64,000 nt of DNA from the NCBI GenBank assembly GCA_000708835.1, contig DF236972.1, positions 62,001 through 126,000 of the forward strand, in the 5' to 3' direction. Below the pieces are notes generated by a model that made no database searches, was not told the DNA's origin, and saw nothing but the letters and a program-made list of their open reading frames with translations. The translations under genes were made by a program, and so were the position numbers. Source of the DNA: Klebsormidium nitens. Lineage: Eukaryota > Streptophyta > Klebsormidiophyceae > Klebsormidiales > Klebsormidiaceae. Of the stretch, positions 46,469 to 59,844 are shown piece by piece. Numbering within the stretch: position 1 is the first letter of the stretch; each line of letters starts with the position of its first letter.

Positions 46469-48492
46469 GCATCATCGACGGTGCACAAGTACTTGAGCGG
46501 ACTTCAGACGTGTTGAAGTAACGTTACTTAGGATGAGAAGCGCGAGTTTCTACCGAAACGCGCGACCAGTAGTTTGCCAACCAAAGAGAATAAGCGGTGA
46601 AGTATATGTACTAACCGGGTATTGACAGTAGTCTGAACGCCGGCAATAGTTCGCCCAGTTTGTGTAGTGGCAATAGAAATCCTTGTTTGCTTCCGAATTC
46701 TTAGAAAAATCAGCAACTTCTGGTTGCGTTTTAGATAGCTTTATGGACGATCGAAAACAGATCGTATCTTGATGTTTGATTTAATGGATGATCTGGCTTG
46801 CTGTTGTCAGCATCGCTCGTTCTGGTCAACACGACTTTGCTTTTGAGTTTCGGGGAATTCAGGCCATCGATCAGAGTGATTTCATGTGCGGATTGAACGT
46901 TCGGCTGCACTATATAGAATCCGGTGTACTTTGTAAATATTGGCGCTCTGCTTGTTGCGATATGCATCATGACGCAACTTCCGCAGCTAGCACCGAACCT
47001 TCTAATTGACAAAGTCTGTCCTTGAACTCGCTCGAAAGCTGCCCTCAGACGAATCCGCACAAACACTCCGTATCATGCATGAAAGGAGGCTAAATTGTAA
47101 CTTTGCAAGGTGTCGGGAAAGCTTTCTGCTTTTATCCGTGCCCAGATCGGAACGGCCGTACGAGGCAATAAGACCAATAAACATATTTACCGCCGTGTCA
47201 GCCGCCTGGTTCCTCTTTTGGGATGTAATGGGCTTTTGAAATCTCGATGGGGTATTGTTCTCACTTGTCTCTCGTCATGATCATATGCCGACGTCCGGCC
47301 TGGCAGTCAGCACACGTCTCAAATCGGCTTCGTCCATCCGCGAGTAAATGAAAACGCGCCGGGCTCTACTTTACCCGTCCGTCGCCGTCGTAAGAAGGAT
47401 CGCATGTTTAGCGTTCTCTCATTCAGGAGTAAACTTTATACTGCTCGATCGGTGTACAGGCACCATGCACCTGACCCCAACTTATTAGAATAGCGGGCTT
47501 ATTTCGAACAAGAGATGGTATAACCTCCTCGAGCTATGCTCCAACGCATGCGTGAGGCTTGCATGGAGCGACTGAGCTTATCACGTACCCAATTCTTTCC
47601 GACTTGTCAATGCTTGTCAGTGTACGAATGGCAAAATCCTGGTAAGCTTAAGTTAAGCCGTGCTCGTCCGATCAAGAGTTCTGATTGAATACAACGCGCC
47701 ATGCCGCATGTTGCATGCACAGTGTGCGTTTCGTCGGAGCACGTCCGCGACCGTACTGCTTAAGTTAAAGTGCATGATTGCTAAGATCCAAAAATACCTT
47801 AAGTGCGTGTGTCACTGCCTGGCTGTGTATTTCACATTCTACACTTGTCAGTAGTTTTTACACATCTGGTTATGTCGATCTGCCTCCCATGCTGATTGGA
47901 CACGCGGCCGCGCCGTCTGACGAAAGCGACGGTCCCGGGCCGGTCCAGCTAGATGCACGCTAATCGCATGCTCCAAATTTATGTCAGTGTATTGTCTACA
48001 GTATCACTAGGCAGCTTCTCCCGCCATCTGGCGCGCGGTAAATATTTGCAAGGCGGCTGTTCAAGGATTGGACTCGAGGCTACTGTGCTTTCAATGAAGC
48101 ACGAGATCGGAATACAGAAATCGGATCGCCATGGAACCGTGAACAATGTATTAACAGAGTCTTTGACATCGGGCCGAGCACGCGGCCGTGCATCTTCCAT
48201 ACCATTGTGGACTCGATGCGGGTTGGAAACCTTTGTTAACTAATTGACTCGCTCAAACATGGGTTGCAGACATCAAAATAGAACCAGCCAATGCACCAAT
48301 GACTATGAACGGTGATAGCCATTACGAAGTCGCCCTGAAAGAGGCCACAACGACACTTCTTCACGTATTTCTGTCAAACGCACTATGACAGCATTGAAGC
48401 CGAAAGCCGGTTCTTCTTCGTCCGGCTTATTACAAGGTACTGTACACAAGAAACAAAAAGGTGGACTCCTATGCGGAGTCCGAGGAGCGGGT
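46469..48492. other. Convergent intergenic region, no gene seen
   Basis: About 2 kb between the stop of Cys-rich gene B (+) and the stop of eIF2B delta (-). Only short frames with no family resemblance. Confidence 0.5.
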
Positions 48493-51400
48493 TCACAGCA
48501 GCTCGAGCGCGTTTGATTCTTTTCTGTATTCTCGCAAAATGACGGGGACGCTTGTTGGCGGGATCTGCAAAACAGGATGCAAAGACGTCAGCTTCACAGA
48601 CTAAGTGGGGAGAAGTCAATGTGTGCACGTTTTGAGGAATCAGGGATGCGGGACTTGACAGACGCCGGGCGGCCTTATTCCAAAACAGGCCGCTCGATCA
48701 TAGAGCAAAGGGGCATACGCACTGCCAATGCTAGAGTGTACAATCGAAAGCTGCCTGTTCTGCCTCCGCCGAACGCTGGCAGATGGGTGAAGACACTTGA
48801 TGAAGACACGAAGGTTTTCGAAACTGCAACCAGACCCATGCACGCCCAAACCGGCCGTTGGCGAAATCGGGTTGACACATGCGTCTCGGGCACTTGCCTA
48901 ATCTCGCGAGCTTCCTTACACCGTTTCTTGCATTTGCTGCGATCAGTCCTCCCGCTACACAGAAGACTCGCGACCCCGCCTGGCCAGGCTGCGCTTCGTG
49001 CAACGGTGAAATCCAAAATAACATGCGCTTCCAGTCAGAGTCTTTTCATGCACTGCTGCCACGTGGCAAAACCAGGATGCGCCACGTGCTCACCAGGCCG
49101 AGCTCGGTGATGATCATGGCGACGTAGTCCGCCGGCATGGCGTCATACGTCAGATTCAGCAGTTGCAGGTTGTCGTTCTTGTCCCAGCCTTGGAGCTCCG
49201 TCAGCTCTTTCCGCCCGGGAACGTCCACCAAAGCCTCGGGGTTGCCTGCCGGAAGAACATAATGGTCCAACTTAACCAGCAAGTTTTTAAAGAGGTGCTC
49301 CTGTTGCACTTCATTAGATTCTGTGACAGACTTTGGAGCTCCGTCTTCCGCCCCGGAACGTCCACCAGAGCCTCGGGGTTGCCTGCGGAAAAACATAATA
49401 GTTCAAATTAACCAGCAAGTTTTCAAAAACTTGCTTCTGTTGCACTTCATTAGATCCTGTGACAGCCTTTGGAGCTCCGTCAGCTCTTTCCGCCCCGGAA
49501 CGTCCACCAAAGCCTCGGGGTTGCCTGTCGGAAAAGAAGAAAACGTATGAAACTAGATTAGCAACTTTTCAAAAACGTGCTTCTGTGGCACTTCATTAGA
49601 TCCTGTGACAGCCTTTGGAGCTCCGTCAGCTCTTTCCGCCCCAAAACGTCCACCAGAGCCTCGGGGTTGCTTGCGGACAATGGGAGGTATGAGAATCTAG
49701 AGCAGGGAGATGTTCGCAGACTTCTTTCAACTGCACATTGCCGTTCTTGTCCTAGCTTTGGTACCTCCATCCGTTGTTTCCGTCCGAAACGTCCACCAAA
49801 ACCTTGGGATTGCCTGAAAAGGTCCAAAGGCTTTCTACAACTGCAGTAGAGCAATGAGTTCCTCAAGCGTTTTCCTAGGTGCAATCGCTTTCTTTGTCCC
49901 AGCTTCGAACTTCCTGCGTTCGACCGGCCACATCCACCAAAGTCGGGAGTGCGTGCGGAAGCTTGCAGATTCTTCAAAGCGGATGGATGCAATAAGCACA
50001 AGCAGTAGCCGTTGTCAGTCAGAACCGGTGCAAGATCGAGGCGTAAGTGATAGGCGATTCGTTTTGCGGGACACCTAAGATGGTTACAGACTTGGCGACG
50101 GGCTTCGAGGTTTGTGAGTCGAAATAACAGAACGATTTTTACCCAGCGTCTGTCCGGAAAGCAGTGGGCCATTCACAACAGTTGGCAGATGTAGCCGACA
50201 ACGTTCGAAGCGTCGGCCTTTGCCAGGAACTGAGGAGCTGAAAATCCTTGCATACACACCCATTGATTCAATAAGCAGGTACTCGGTTCTGGTTGAGTGG
50301 CCCTACGGGAAGATAGACTCGTTCGGCTGGACTCTGGAATGCGTGTCGCAGCTACAGAATATGATCACGGTTGAATAGAGTGTCAACGGCGAAAAGATAA
50401 GAACGATAGGAAAACGAAAGGAGCCACGTTTTTCCAAGGTCCTAGATACTCACCTAGCTCGTTGGAGCAGATGGAGTCTAATTGCACTCGTTCGTGGAAC
50501 TTGTACGTTTCGCAGCAAATGAGAACGGGGACACTGTAGGCGTGCGCAACCTGCAGAGTCGGAAGAGCTCAGTTCTCTGCAGTTCCCGAGATCCGACACC
50601 AAGCCAAAATTAACGAACCAATGAACGAACTTGAAAGCCAAGCAGTAGGTGGCTTTCGTAGCGCCATTCGCCGCTGGTGGAAACAACTTGGCTGTGCTAC
50701 GTATGACTCAATTTGCGATGTGCTAGTTATGATTCGATTTTGTGTACAATCAGTCAGCTAACCAGAGTGACCGCCGTTAAAACCACATAGGCCGTCCAAA
50801 CCAATTGACAAGGCCTGTCTAACACTTGTGACAAGGCGCCAACCATACAGTGCTTGCATCAGGGAGCTTCGGCGTTTTCCATTCGTCTAACCTATGCCTT
50901 TGTAACAGCATGACAACGCCGTTTGCAAGGACGCTGGCGGCTCGAAGAAAGTCCGAAAGATTCGTGCAATGTAGCACAAACCATCTAGAAGCGACCAAGT
51001 CCCTAAAACCGTGGATATCTACAACCCTTTCAAGGAAAGCTTCACTATCTCACCATAGCAGTAGCCGCGCTGCCGGCACGCGAGACGACGACACCGTTTG
51101 CTAAGACGGTCGCGGCTCCGAGGAAGACCCGGTCCACTTCTTGCATTATGTAGCACAGGCCGTTCACGTGGGTGTACGTGCACTTGAGCCCTTTTTGGAG
51201 CAGCCGCCGTAAGAGGGCTTTTCCTTCCAGTCGTGGCCGTGAGTCAACCTGGGTGAAGAAGAAGATGCAATTCAACTTGGTGCGATAAGGGCTGGCTAAG
51301 CATGAGGAAACGGAGACAAATGTGGCCGTTCACTTGAGCCCTTTTTGGACCAACCGCCGGAGCAGGGCCTTGCCTTCCAGCCGTGGCCGTGAATCAACCT

Positions 51401-54400
51401 GGGTTAAGAACCTGGGTCAAAAAGTGAACTTGGTGCGACAAGGGCTGGCTTACAAGGAGGGAAATGGCTCAGAGACGTGGCCCTCGTGCACATGTCTGCC
51501 CGAGAGCCCGGCAGCCGGCCTAGCAGAGCCTTTCCCGTCCGGCCGTAGTCTCAAATGGACCTATTGCTCGTGCGATGTGAGAATGGTTTTCATGAGAAGG
51601 TTGCGATTTGTCAAGCCGGGTGCCATTCCCCAGGGCGTATGAGAAGCTTCGTTTGGCGGCAGAAGCCCCCCTGACAGGGCCTGGCGTTCCAGTAGCGGTC
51701 GTGAACCACTCTGGATTAGGGGAAACACCAGATTGATCACGAATCACTGCCGGCGTTTTTAGCAGTCTAAGCGAGACCGTCCACTTCGGCGGGCGCTCAA
51801 TGGACCAATTTCCATTCTAGATACAGTAAGTCGCTCGCTTACAAGCTACAAGGTCAAGCAGAGGACCTCTTTCTTTGAGCACGGGGGTTACGCACAAGAA
51901 GCATTCACATGAAAAAGTGTACGAAGCAGCAGAATCTGGTGTAGGCGGAACGGAGACCAGCGCAAAAATAGTGACGAGATTCAAGAAAAACGAAGAAAAC
52001 TACAGCAGAAGCAAACACTAAGTGAGTAGAAAGGCGATGCTAAGCTGAGTGCCGAAACAATCGCAGACCATCAGACGTACAAAAAGCTCGCGCACTAACC
52101 ACTACCACCCGGAAGTTCTTGCCGCGCGCGTGTGCCGCTTCCAAAATCTTCTCGACCACGTGACTATGCCCATGCGTCAGCACGACGTCACCCTCCCGGA
52201 TCTTCTCCACTGCGTGGTCCACAATGACCTTGTCCGCAAACACAATCTTCTCCTACAGGACAACCGGAAAAAGCTTTCAATTGAGGATTCAAATTTGACA
52301 TTTTCGTATGTGGTCGACCGTCGAATGAAACTTTGTTCGAGACCTCGCCGTGAAAGTGCACGTGACACAGGTCGCGGCACTCAAGACGGCATAGGGATCG
52401 CCGAGGGTCAGGAGCTGTTTCTCGATTCCAATATCGCACTTATAAAGTGCTCTTCCATAACGAGAAGAACAACCGCGAACTCATACTTGCAGACTTGTCG
52501 TTGCGGTGGATTTGGTAGAAAGCAGCTAAAGGACCAGACGCGATCCAAGGTGGAAGCTATCCCAGGTAGCTAACGTGCACGAAGCACAATCTGAGTATTG
52601 GGATCCTAAAAGGGTGCCCTAAGTTCTAAAAGGAACCGCGACTTACCTGACCCTACTCTTCACAAAGGAGGCATTTAAACAGGCATGTAGTCCGCTCACT
52701 TGTATAAACTTGTCGATGTCTTCTATAAGCGACTTCTTTGCTTCCGCTTCCGTGAAGTGGCCCGGCAGCTTGAGTATCCGCGTCTTGAGCAGCTTGATCG
52801 CGTTGCCCATGCTGACCGCGTGCGGCCGGCACGTCGTCAGGAATTGCACGTGGGAGTTGATCTTGGCAGTCAAGTCTCGAACCAGAGTCTGGTAAGAACG
52901 TGAGCAGGATCAGTGGACGTAAAAGGTCGAACTGGGAATATTGGACCGGAAGGTGTATCTGAATATGAGTTTGACAGCTGAGAGTCTCTGTGCCAATCGG
53001 TGATTTGTGGACGAGCCACAATGGCAGCGGGGTTTGAGTACGGAAGGTCTTTGCTGTTCCAATGCCCCGATTCGACTAATTTTTAGGCTCGCGGTTCTTC
53101 TGCTTGATGGAGAAGCGACTCGAAACGACGATGGAGAGGCCAGTAGCTACGCCAACCGTTGAGTATCATACGCCATACGACAATCCCAAACGCGCTCTGC
53201 GCATGCCCTCGGCGCATCAGTCACTCAACTGTGCAAAGAGGTCTTGATGGCGCTCCTCTTCAGTCAGTGCGTAGGAGGGACTCCTGAGAGCTTTTTAATG
53301 GGCATAAAGCAGTCGACTCTGCTCAAATGCATGCACAACGCGACCCGCATGACAGCGAGTGAAACATCCGGAACAACTCACCTTTTGAGGGGGCGTGCTG
53401 TAGTCGCGGATCATTTCTGCGAACGCGAGCAGCATGGCTACACAGCGCGCGTTGGCACCGACGATGTCGCCAGTCAAATACCGGAGGCCGACCTGTAAAA
53501 GAGACGAACGCAAAGGCTGACGCACTCAGGAACTTACGGAGACCTCTCCTTCTCTTTCCAAAGGTGTCGTAATCTCATTAGTCGTTTCCAACTATTGTCA
53601 TCAAGCCCCCAACGAACGATCCAACTTGTGTGAACCTGCCGTGTACTGGAAGTCAATTTGTCGGACAGAAGCCGTCACAAGTCGATAACAAAACCAAAAC
53701 GTCCTTTGAGTTGCCTTCATCAAGCGCACCGGCCCTAGGCCGCCTGACAAACTATCAGAGTGTTCCAAGTATCAAACGGTTTGACGACTACAAACCACTG
53801 GCGACTCGACTTCGATCGTCACCGCGTATGAAGTTCTCAGGTAAATAGCAGGATGTGAGTCCATCTGCGGCTCTTATTCCGTAGTCACGACATACCAAAC
53901 TTTCGCCCTCACCTGATAAACCGCGGGGTGCGGGTGACCCGGCTCCTGCACTCGGAAGAACTTGGCCTCGGCCGACGGGAGCTGGCTGCCGTGCACGTAC
54001 TGCGGCAGGTGCCGGAAGAGCTCGACGCGGTTCTTCGTCTCCGTCTGCTCGACAATGTTCTTCTTGGTGGCCTTGGCGACGCGGTCCTTGTCGTCGAACT
54101 GCATCCGAACGGCTGGAACGGGGGGCTTCTTTTCAGACCCGGCGAGGGATCCCTCTCGCCGGGGCGTAGCCTGGAGATGAAAACGAGTAGATAGAGTGCG
54201 CTCTTGGAGGGCCTCAAGAACGTGGGTTGGGGAGACTGGCAAAGACGCGCGCATGGTGAGGGACCGTGGCCCTGGCAAGTGCAGCCTTCGGTGTTGTCAG
54301 AGAAGCGCGATCCCGTGACGAGAAATGCTGCTCTCTTGAGGCACCATGGGCGCTTTCTGCACGGCCCCGATCAGAAACAAATAGATAAAGGGAGCTCGAT

Positions 54401-55652
54401 CTGCAAGAATGATGTTGATCCGAAGCAGCAGCCGTGCATATTGTGGGGCTGCGGCCGCTCTGCAACCGGTCACGCTAGAGTGACGAACAAAAACGAAGAG
54501 GTCGTTCAGACTTCTTGTGCACAGCTTTCGAAACCCACCTAGATGGCCTGTGAGCCAGAATACATTAGAGCCGACTGATTTGAGATAGAAAAGGCATCAG
54601 ACAGCTCCTCAAATGGGCAAGAGTGAGTGAAAACTCTTGCATCTGGTCAATTGAGTAGATACAACTTGATCAGATACTCAATGCTCAATTCTCAGCGATG
54701 AAAGCGCTACCTGCGTGTAGCTAGCACTTGCAAATCTGGACTTGTCTGACGGGTTCCTGGTGTTTGTTCACAGGGACAAAGTTCGCATTGAGAAAATCAA
54801 ATGTTCAAAGGGCAGTATTGTCGTCTGCGCTTGATAGCGGGCATACCGGACCGATCAGAATAGGACAGAGCAGATGCAGACTTAATGAAAGGTCAACCAG
54901 ATAGCTGGAATTGAGCAAGAAAGATGTCACCACAACCCATGCAAACTTTCTCAAATGCAGCGCTGACTGTATCCTACCTTTGGCGTCTTTGGCTCTGCCG
55001 GCTTGCCTCCCCCCTTCTTCTCATCCCCACCTCCTGCCACGCTCCCTTTTACGCTCGGAGCTTTCCCGCCCCCCTGCGCCGCAGCTTTGGCCGCCCTTTG
55101 CGCCTCTTGAATTGCCTTCCGTTCCGCCCTGGTCGTCTTCGGCTTCTCCTTGACACCGCCGATTGCGGCCTTCTCAGAGACGGAGGCGGCAATTGGCGCT
55201 GGTGTCAACCCCACGGACGGCCCTGCAAACCCGCCGGCCGGCACCGACGCTGACGCAATGCTGACCTGGCGCACCATGGTGGTCACAGTAGACAAACTCG
55301 CCGGGACCTCTGACACCGCCTCCCCGCCGCTCCTGTCGCTGCCCCCAAACGAAGAAGACAGTGTCAAGTCCTCCGAAACCCTGCTCGCTTCAATGTTGGC
55401 GTTCTTGAGGGCATCCACGGTAACGGTCTTGAGCGCTGCGGTCGTTTTGGAGTTTATTTCCTGGGAAAGGGTCGATGAAGCGATGATCGGGCGGGGGGGG
55501 ATGATCACGGGAGCGGGGGAGCTCTGGCCGGGCCCGTTCAAAACTACTTGTTGGAGAGGGATCTCAGGCTCTGTGCCGGGAGTAACAAAACCAACTCGCC
55601 GCACAATGGGGTCCATGCCCTGCCGACTCCCGCGGCGGCTGCCGCCGTCCAT
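48493..55652 (-). CDS. Translation initiation factor eIF2B, delta subunit
   Basis: Nine minus-strand exons: 55652-54978, 54170-53913, 53492-53382, 52888-52700, 52252-52100, 51248-51054, 50550-50454, 49245-49094 and 48564-48493, giving 633 residues with all phases closed. The first 225 residues are low-complexity and Ala/Lys-rich, ending with a [20 protein letters not shown] basic helix, as in other delta subunits. The conserved domain follows: [118 protein letters not shown] and [20 protein letters not shown]. This subunit belongs to the regulatory core of eIF2B, the GDP/GTP exchange factor for eIF2. The last exon encodes only 23 residues. Several introns contain decayed copies of adjacent exon edges. 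An in-frame Met lies upstream at 55706, but MDGGSRRG is the more typical start. Confidence 0.93.
49340..49960 (-). repeat. Tandem decayed copies of eIF2B delta exon 8 start
   Basis: The exon 8 start with its acceptor (plus-strand GCCTCGGGGTTGCCTG at 49233) recurs near 49370, 49512, 49658, 49800 and 49941, at spacings of 137, 142, 146, 142 and 141 bp. Copies near 49370, 49512 and 49800 keep a usable-looking CAG acceptor; those near 49658 and 49941 do not. Confidence 0.9.
50900..50985 (-). repeat. Decayed copy of eIF2B delta exon 6 3' half
   Basis: Aligns with 51083-51160 (shared CCGTTTGC, GCGGCTC and ATGTAGCACA blocks), about 165 bp away, in the intron after exon 6. Confidence 0.75.
51325..51740 (-). 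repeat. Tandem decayed copies of eIF2B delta exon 6 start
   Basis: 51331 onward repeats 51181 onward (CACTTGAGCCCTTTTTGG, CCTTCCAG, CGTGGCCGTGA, AACCTGGGT, GGGCTGGCT) at a 150-bp offset. It extends from exon into intron sequence, with roughly 85% similarity by eye. Two much weaker copies follow near 51500 and 51660. Confidence 0.85.
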
Positions 55653-56178
55653 TGCAACAAAGCTGATTGCAAAATTCAAAGCGGCGCCAAGACTGAGAAG
55701 GAGCAAGGTTATGCAATTCCGTTGGGGGCGACCGGGGGAGCGTCTGTGCTGGATGACTGCTGGCAGAGGAACTCAAAGCTCCCCTTCAAACCAATGGAAG
55801 CGCACAATGGCTTTAGCTTCCTAGACAACGACACACCCAGATTGTCAATGTACTCAAGCGCACGATTTCAGCGGAGGTCTTCTTGACAGTGCGCTTCATT
55901 TCATGCTGGAAACTAGAGGTAGAAGCATGTCGTGGTTTGCCGATGAAGTACAGATATGCCGAGGATGTATAGAAGTTGCAAGGTGGTTGAATTGTAATTG
56001 TTGAGACTGGTGACGGAAGGAAGTAGAGAAACTTGCGTTGCATAATGAAATGACACGTCGGATAATGAGTAAAAGGTGGCGGCATTGAGCCTTGAGGCCC
56101 AACGAGGAAGGTTGGCATTGGCAACGTGGTTGGACGTGGTCGGGCGGCGCTCTTGGGAGCTCTCCTCCTGTTTCGTGT
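55653..56178. promoter_or_regulatory. Divergent upstream region of eIF2B delta and DUF2256 gene
   Basis: 526 bp separate the two start codons, so both promoters and 5' UTRs must lie here. No specific element was identified. Confidence 0.35.
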
Positions 56179-57710
56179 ATGGCTGCCTTGATCGCTTGCC
56201 AAAGTACATGCGTGTTTAAAAATGTTTCTCTGTTGAAGACACACAGGCTTTTGCGGCACGTAAGCGCAGCGGCGCTCCAAAGGTCCCATCAGTCACGTCC
56301 AGCTTATCGCTGCACATTGCGCCTGGCATCTAATGCTGCTTCAATTGTAGGAAACCTAGCCCAGCTTTCAGAGGCTTGTAACGCATCCAGCTTCATTCCT
56401 GAGAAAAACAGCGTTCATGCCTCCAGCTCACTTGTGCTTTCAGATTCTGCGAAAGTTAGCCCCAGCAAGAGCTTTCGAGGTGTCATTTGTTGTTTGAGAA
56501 GTGAACCTGGAAGCACAACCAGGAGCGTTAGAAGACAGGGGCGCCGCATGGTGGGCCAACTAGCGAATCCAGAGAAGCCAAAGAAATACACAAAGTCGAA
56601 CCTTCCAGAGAAAATATGCATTGTGTGCAATCGGCCATTCAACTGGTGAGTGTGACAAATGCAGTCAGTTGCATCTGACTTTTGCTACTTGTAGTTTTCT
56701 TGCTGCCACCACCGCCTCGGAATATGTTACTGCTATGATTTATCGTTTTTCAAGGCTGTCACATGGAGCACTGGTGAAGGGGTCTGCTGTGTTAGATCTC
56801 TGTACTTTCGACAAAAGAGAATGACTGTGGGACTGAAATCGTATACCACCACTGAGCTCCATACCAGCATTGTCTTCTGTCTCCAACACGTCATTGGGGG
56901 GTCATAAGTGATGCTCGCACTGCCAGTCGCTTCATGTCTGGTGACATATGCAAGTTCGCCTGTGTGCCCCAGCTGGCCTCTAATTTGCCTTCTTTATTCT
57001 TGAAGGTAGAGTACAGTGTTTAGTGAAGAGGATGTCTGGAGAAACACGTGATCTTGAGGGCCCTTTTTGAACTCTCAAGGAGAAGGGCTGGCAAAAGTAG
57101 TGAGGACTCTTCCGGAATCTTGAAGCATCTGTCAGACTCGGAGTGTTTCGTCACTGCATCTGAGGCTTACTTTCTGAGTCATTACACACACACTTCTATT
57201 ACAGGAGGAAGAAGTGGGAAAAGTGCTGGGATGAAGTCAAGTAAGTTTTCTCTCCATCTCTTGACAGCCAAGCGAGGATACTCCAAGGATGTAATGAGTT
57301 TGTTTTGAATCTCATTTACCATCTCAAGCGCTCACAGTTCATCAACAAAGTTGTAAAAGGTTGAAAGCTCAGATGCAGCATAGCCTATTGTTCTCAATCC
57401 TGCGTACGAACGTTCGCACATTGAGCTGCAGTGGACATGCGAAGATCCTCGCTACGCTCTTTTGTTTCTCTGAAGGACTACTACAACGGTCACCACTATC
57501 GCAGGCAGATTCTTTCCTTCCAGTAGTGAACATCTCTTCGGGTGCACTCAAAGTGGACTCTTCAGCAGCACAGGGGAAAACGAACCGTCTGGTTGAGTTG
57601 CAACGGACTTGATTCTCAACAAGAGGTTTCAATGCATGTGCAGGTACTGTAGCGAACGTTGTCGAAGGGCCAGTAAGATGGGCGGCCCTGCTTCAAATGA
57701 GGAGCAGTAA
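56179..57710 (+). CDS. DUF2256-type zinc-binding protein, probably organelle-targeted
   Basis: Three exons, 56179-56645, 57205-57240 and 57644-57710, encode 189 residues in continuous phase. Exon 2 is only 36 nt. The C-terminal domain reads KSNLPEKICIVCNRPFNW, then RKKWEKCWDEVK, then YCSERCRRAS, across the three exons. This is the CxxCxRPFxWRKKW...YCSxxCR pattern of the DUF2256 family, small proteins common in cyanobacteria and other bacteria. The paired CxxC and CxxxC suggest one bound zinc. The first 110 or so residues are Ser/Arg/Leu-rich with few acids and look like a plastid or mitochondrial targeting extension; that is inference. The biochemical role of the family is not known to me. 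The splice model is well supported because each exon supplies a separate conserved block. Confidence 0.88.
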
Positions 57711-59844
57711 TGTCATTCCAGGTGAAGATGAGTGACAGGAATGCGGGGGGAAGCCGCTCATAGGAAGCTAAGAGCGACGCGGGTGTGTGGGTATGTATGG
57801 GATGTGCGGAGGGAGCTCTGCGAGGCAACAACTCGAAGGAATGCATTGTAGCAGGAGGAAAGCCGATGGCAGAAGAGTTTGGCGTTTAGGACTCCGGGTC
57901 GAGGAGCTGCGGACAAAAAACATGGAGGTGGTGATTTTGTAGAGATGGCCAGGGAACGGCCGCAGGAGTCTACGGCGCCCCAGTATGATGAGTCGGAAAT
58001 GCGGGGGTGCATTTTCGAACGTCAAGTTACTGAAGGAGGCGATGGCGGGTTGCCATATCACAACATCCACGACGCCTGTTGCACAAGCCGGGGCGCTCAA
58101 TAGGACAAAAAGCCGCAGACGGTTTGCTTTAGGCATGCAATGTATCGGGGAAAACTGAGCGATGGGGCGCGGGGGATTCGTGGGGCGTTGCAAAAGGCCC
58201 CATAGATCTGCCCGCAGTGGATCTGGGTGCTGAGGCTGACGGGCTTCGGGGCTCGCTAGCGGGCGCGCTTACCAAGCGAAGTCCTCAGCATGGTCAGAAA
58301 AATAGGTGGGTGAGAGAGCTGCGAGAGGCGAAGAAGCCGCTCGCAGAGCAACCATTGAAGCGGGAGGCCAGGAAAGAGGGCTCGTTTCTCCTCGTCGGAA
58401 GGAGGATGAGGCCCTGAGGGAACCTCGCACCGAAAAAGAAAGTCAGGAAGGAGAGCGGACACGGAGTGCGTGGTGCAGATTGGTAAGCTGTCGCATGGCC
58501 AGCAATAGACGGAATAAGCAGAGAGCAAGGCGAGCGAATACCAGAGACATTAGCACGGCAAGATACTACTGAGGTTTCAGCAAGCGTGTTATCATGGTAT
58601 GGTAGAAAGCCTGTCGGCAGCCGGGCTCAGGTGAGTTGTGAGTGGCATCCGGTCCGGTGCCCATATGGCGGCGGATCTACGGTGCCCCTCGTTAGGAATA
58701 CTCATAAACCATGTAATCAAGGCAGCATAGTGACTCAGCGGAAAACGGCAGGTCCGCGAACGCCGGGGGTGTGGCAAGCACAGGCTCTCGGCGGCTTTGA
58801 ACCCTGCATGCCCTCCACAACGTGACTTGGTTGTTCTAGGTTTTTGATTGAGCTCTGACTCTGACCTTCACTAAACCCAGCTCCAGTGAGTGCGAAAGTG
58901 GCTCTGACTTTTCGTTCATGCTTCGAAACGGCCGCATTGGCGCTGCATCACTGGCTAGCTTTGTACAATGTCAATGATCGACTCGATATGATCCTTTGAA
59001 GTGACACTTTCAGTACGGTTTCCAACATTCAATATGCAATTGCTTGCTAATGATAATTGACCGGACTCAATCAAGCGCGCCATGAGTTATAATTAAGCTC
59101 GGGCGGCCTTTCAGTGCATATGTTGCGCGTGCATGGAAAAAGCTTCTGAGATCTTACAAGCACCGTATACGTACCGTACGTCTCAGTCTGCAACACGTGT
59201 TGATGTATAGCTTGTATATACACGGCTATGGTGACGATCGCAGATGGTGATTGGATATGAGCGACATGCAGGAACTTCAGTGCCGCATCATTACCACTGC
59301 CGCATTGTACCATTTGAAGCAATCCGACACGAGCGACGCATATACATGATTGCCACGATTTTACTGACACACGTCCAGGTAAGGCGCGCTTGATTTAAAG
59401 ATAGTACCGGCCTATGATACAGAGCGTGGAATCACGTAATGTGCGAGCAATAGTCCATACATCAGTCCCGCCGAGCATCCTATCTACTCTTTTTAGCTTC
59501 TTGCTCACCCTTCCATAGCGCTGTCTGCAGAATCCCACGGTAGCGAAAGATTGCCAACGCCCTGTCCTATCTCTGCAGCCAGCCCGGCCCCGTTAAGAAG
59601 TAAGCTCAACGCAAGCGTTCCAAAGAGCCATACGCGCATCTCGTTTATAACAACCGCTTGAGTGCCCATAGACCGTTCTTATGCCGGCTTATTTAGCGCC
59701 GGCCTATTTAACACAACAACCACAGTAACAGGCAACTAATGACTGTCTTCGTCCAATATTAGAAGTATAACCGCTCCATTATCCAAACAAAATGTTATAC
59801 TGTATCGTCCCAACTCTCGGTTGGTGCCGTACACGTTTCAGTGA
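57711..59844. other. Convergent intergenic region, no gene seen
   Basis: About 2.1 kb between two stop codons. Reading frames at 57758-58572 are GC-rich and overlap on both strands, with no ATG-started frame that resembles a family and no phase-matched splice partner. Confidence 0.45.

Noticed and set aside
48577-49110. 177-codon frame on the plus strand
   Set aside because: Starts at a non-ATG codon and runs antisense through eIF2B delta exon 8 and the last intron, whose true coding strand is clear from conserved family motifs.
57758-58572. Several overlapping frames of 60-141 codons on both strands
   Set aside because: GC-rich low-complexity sequence; the frames conflict with each other and none has motifs or splice-phase support.
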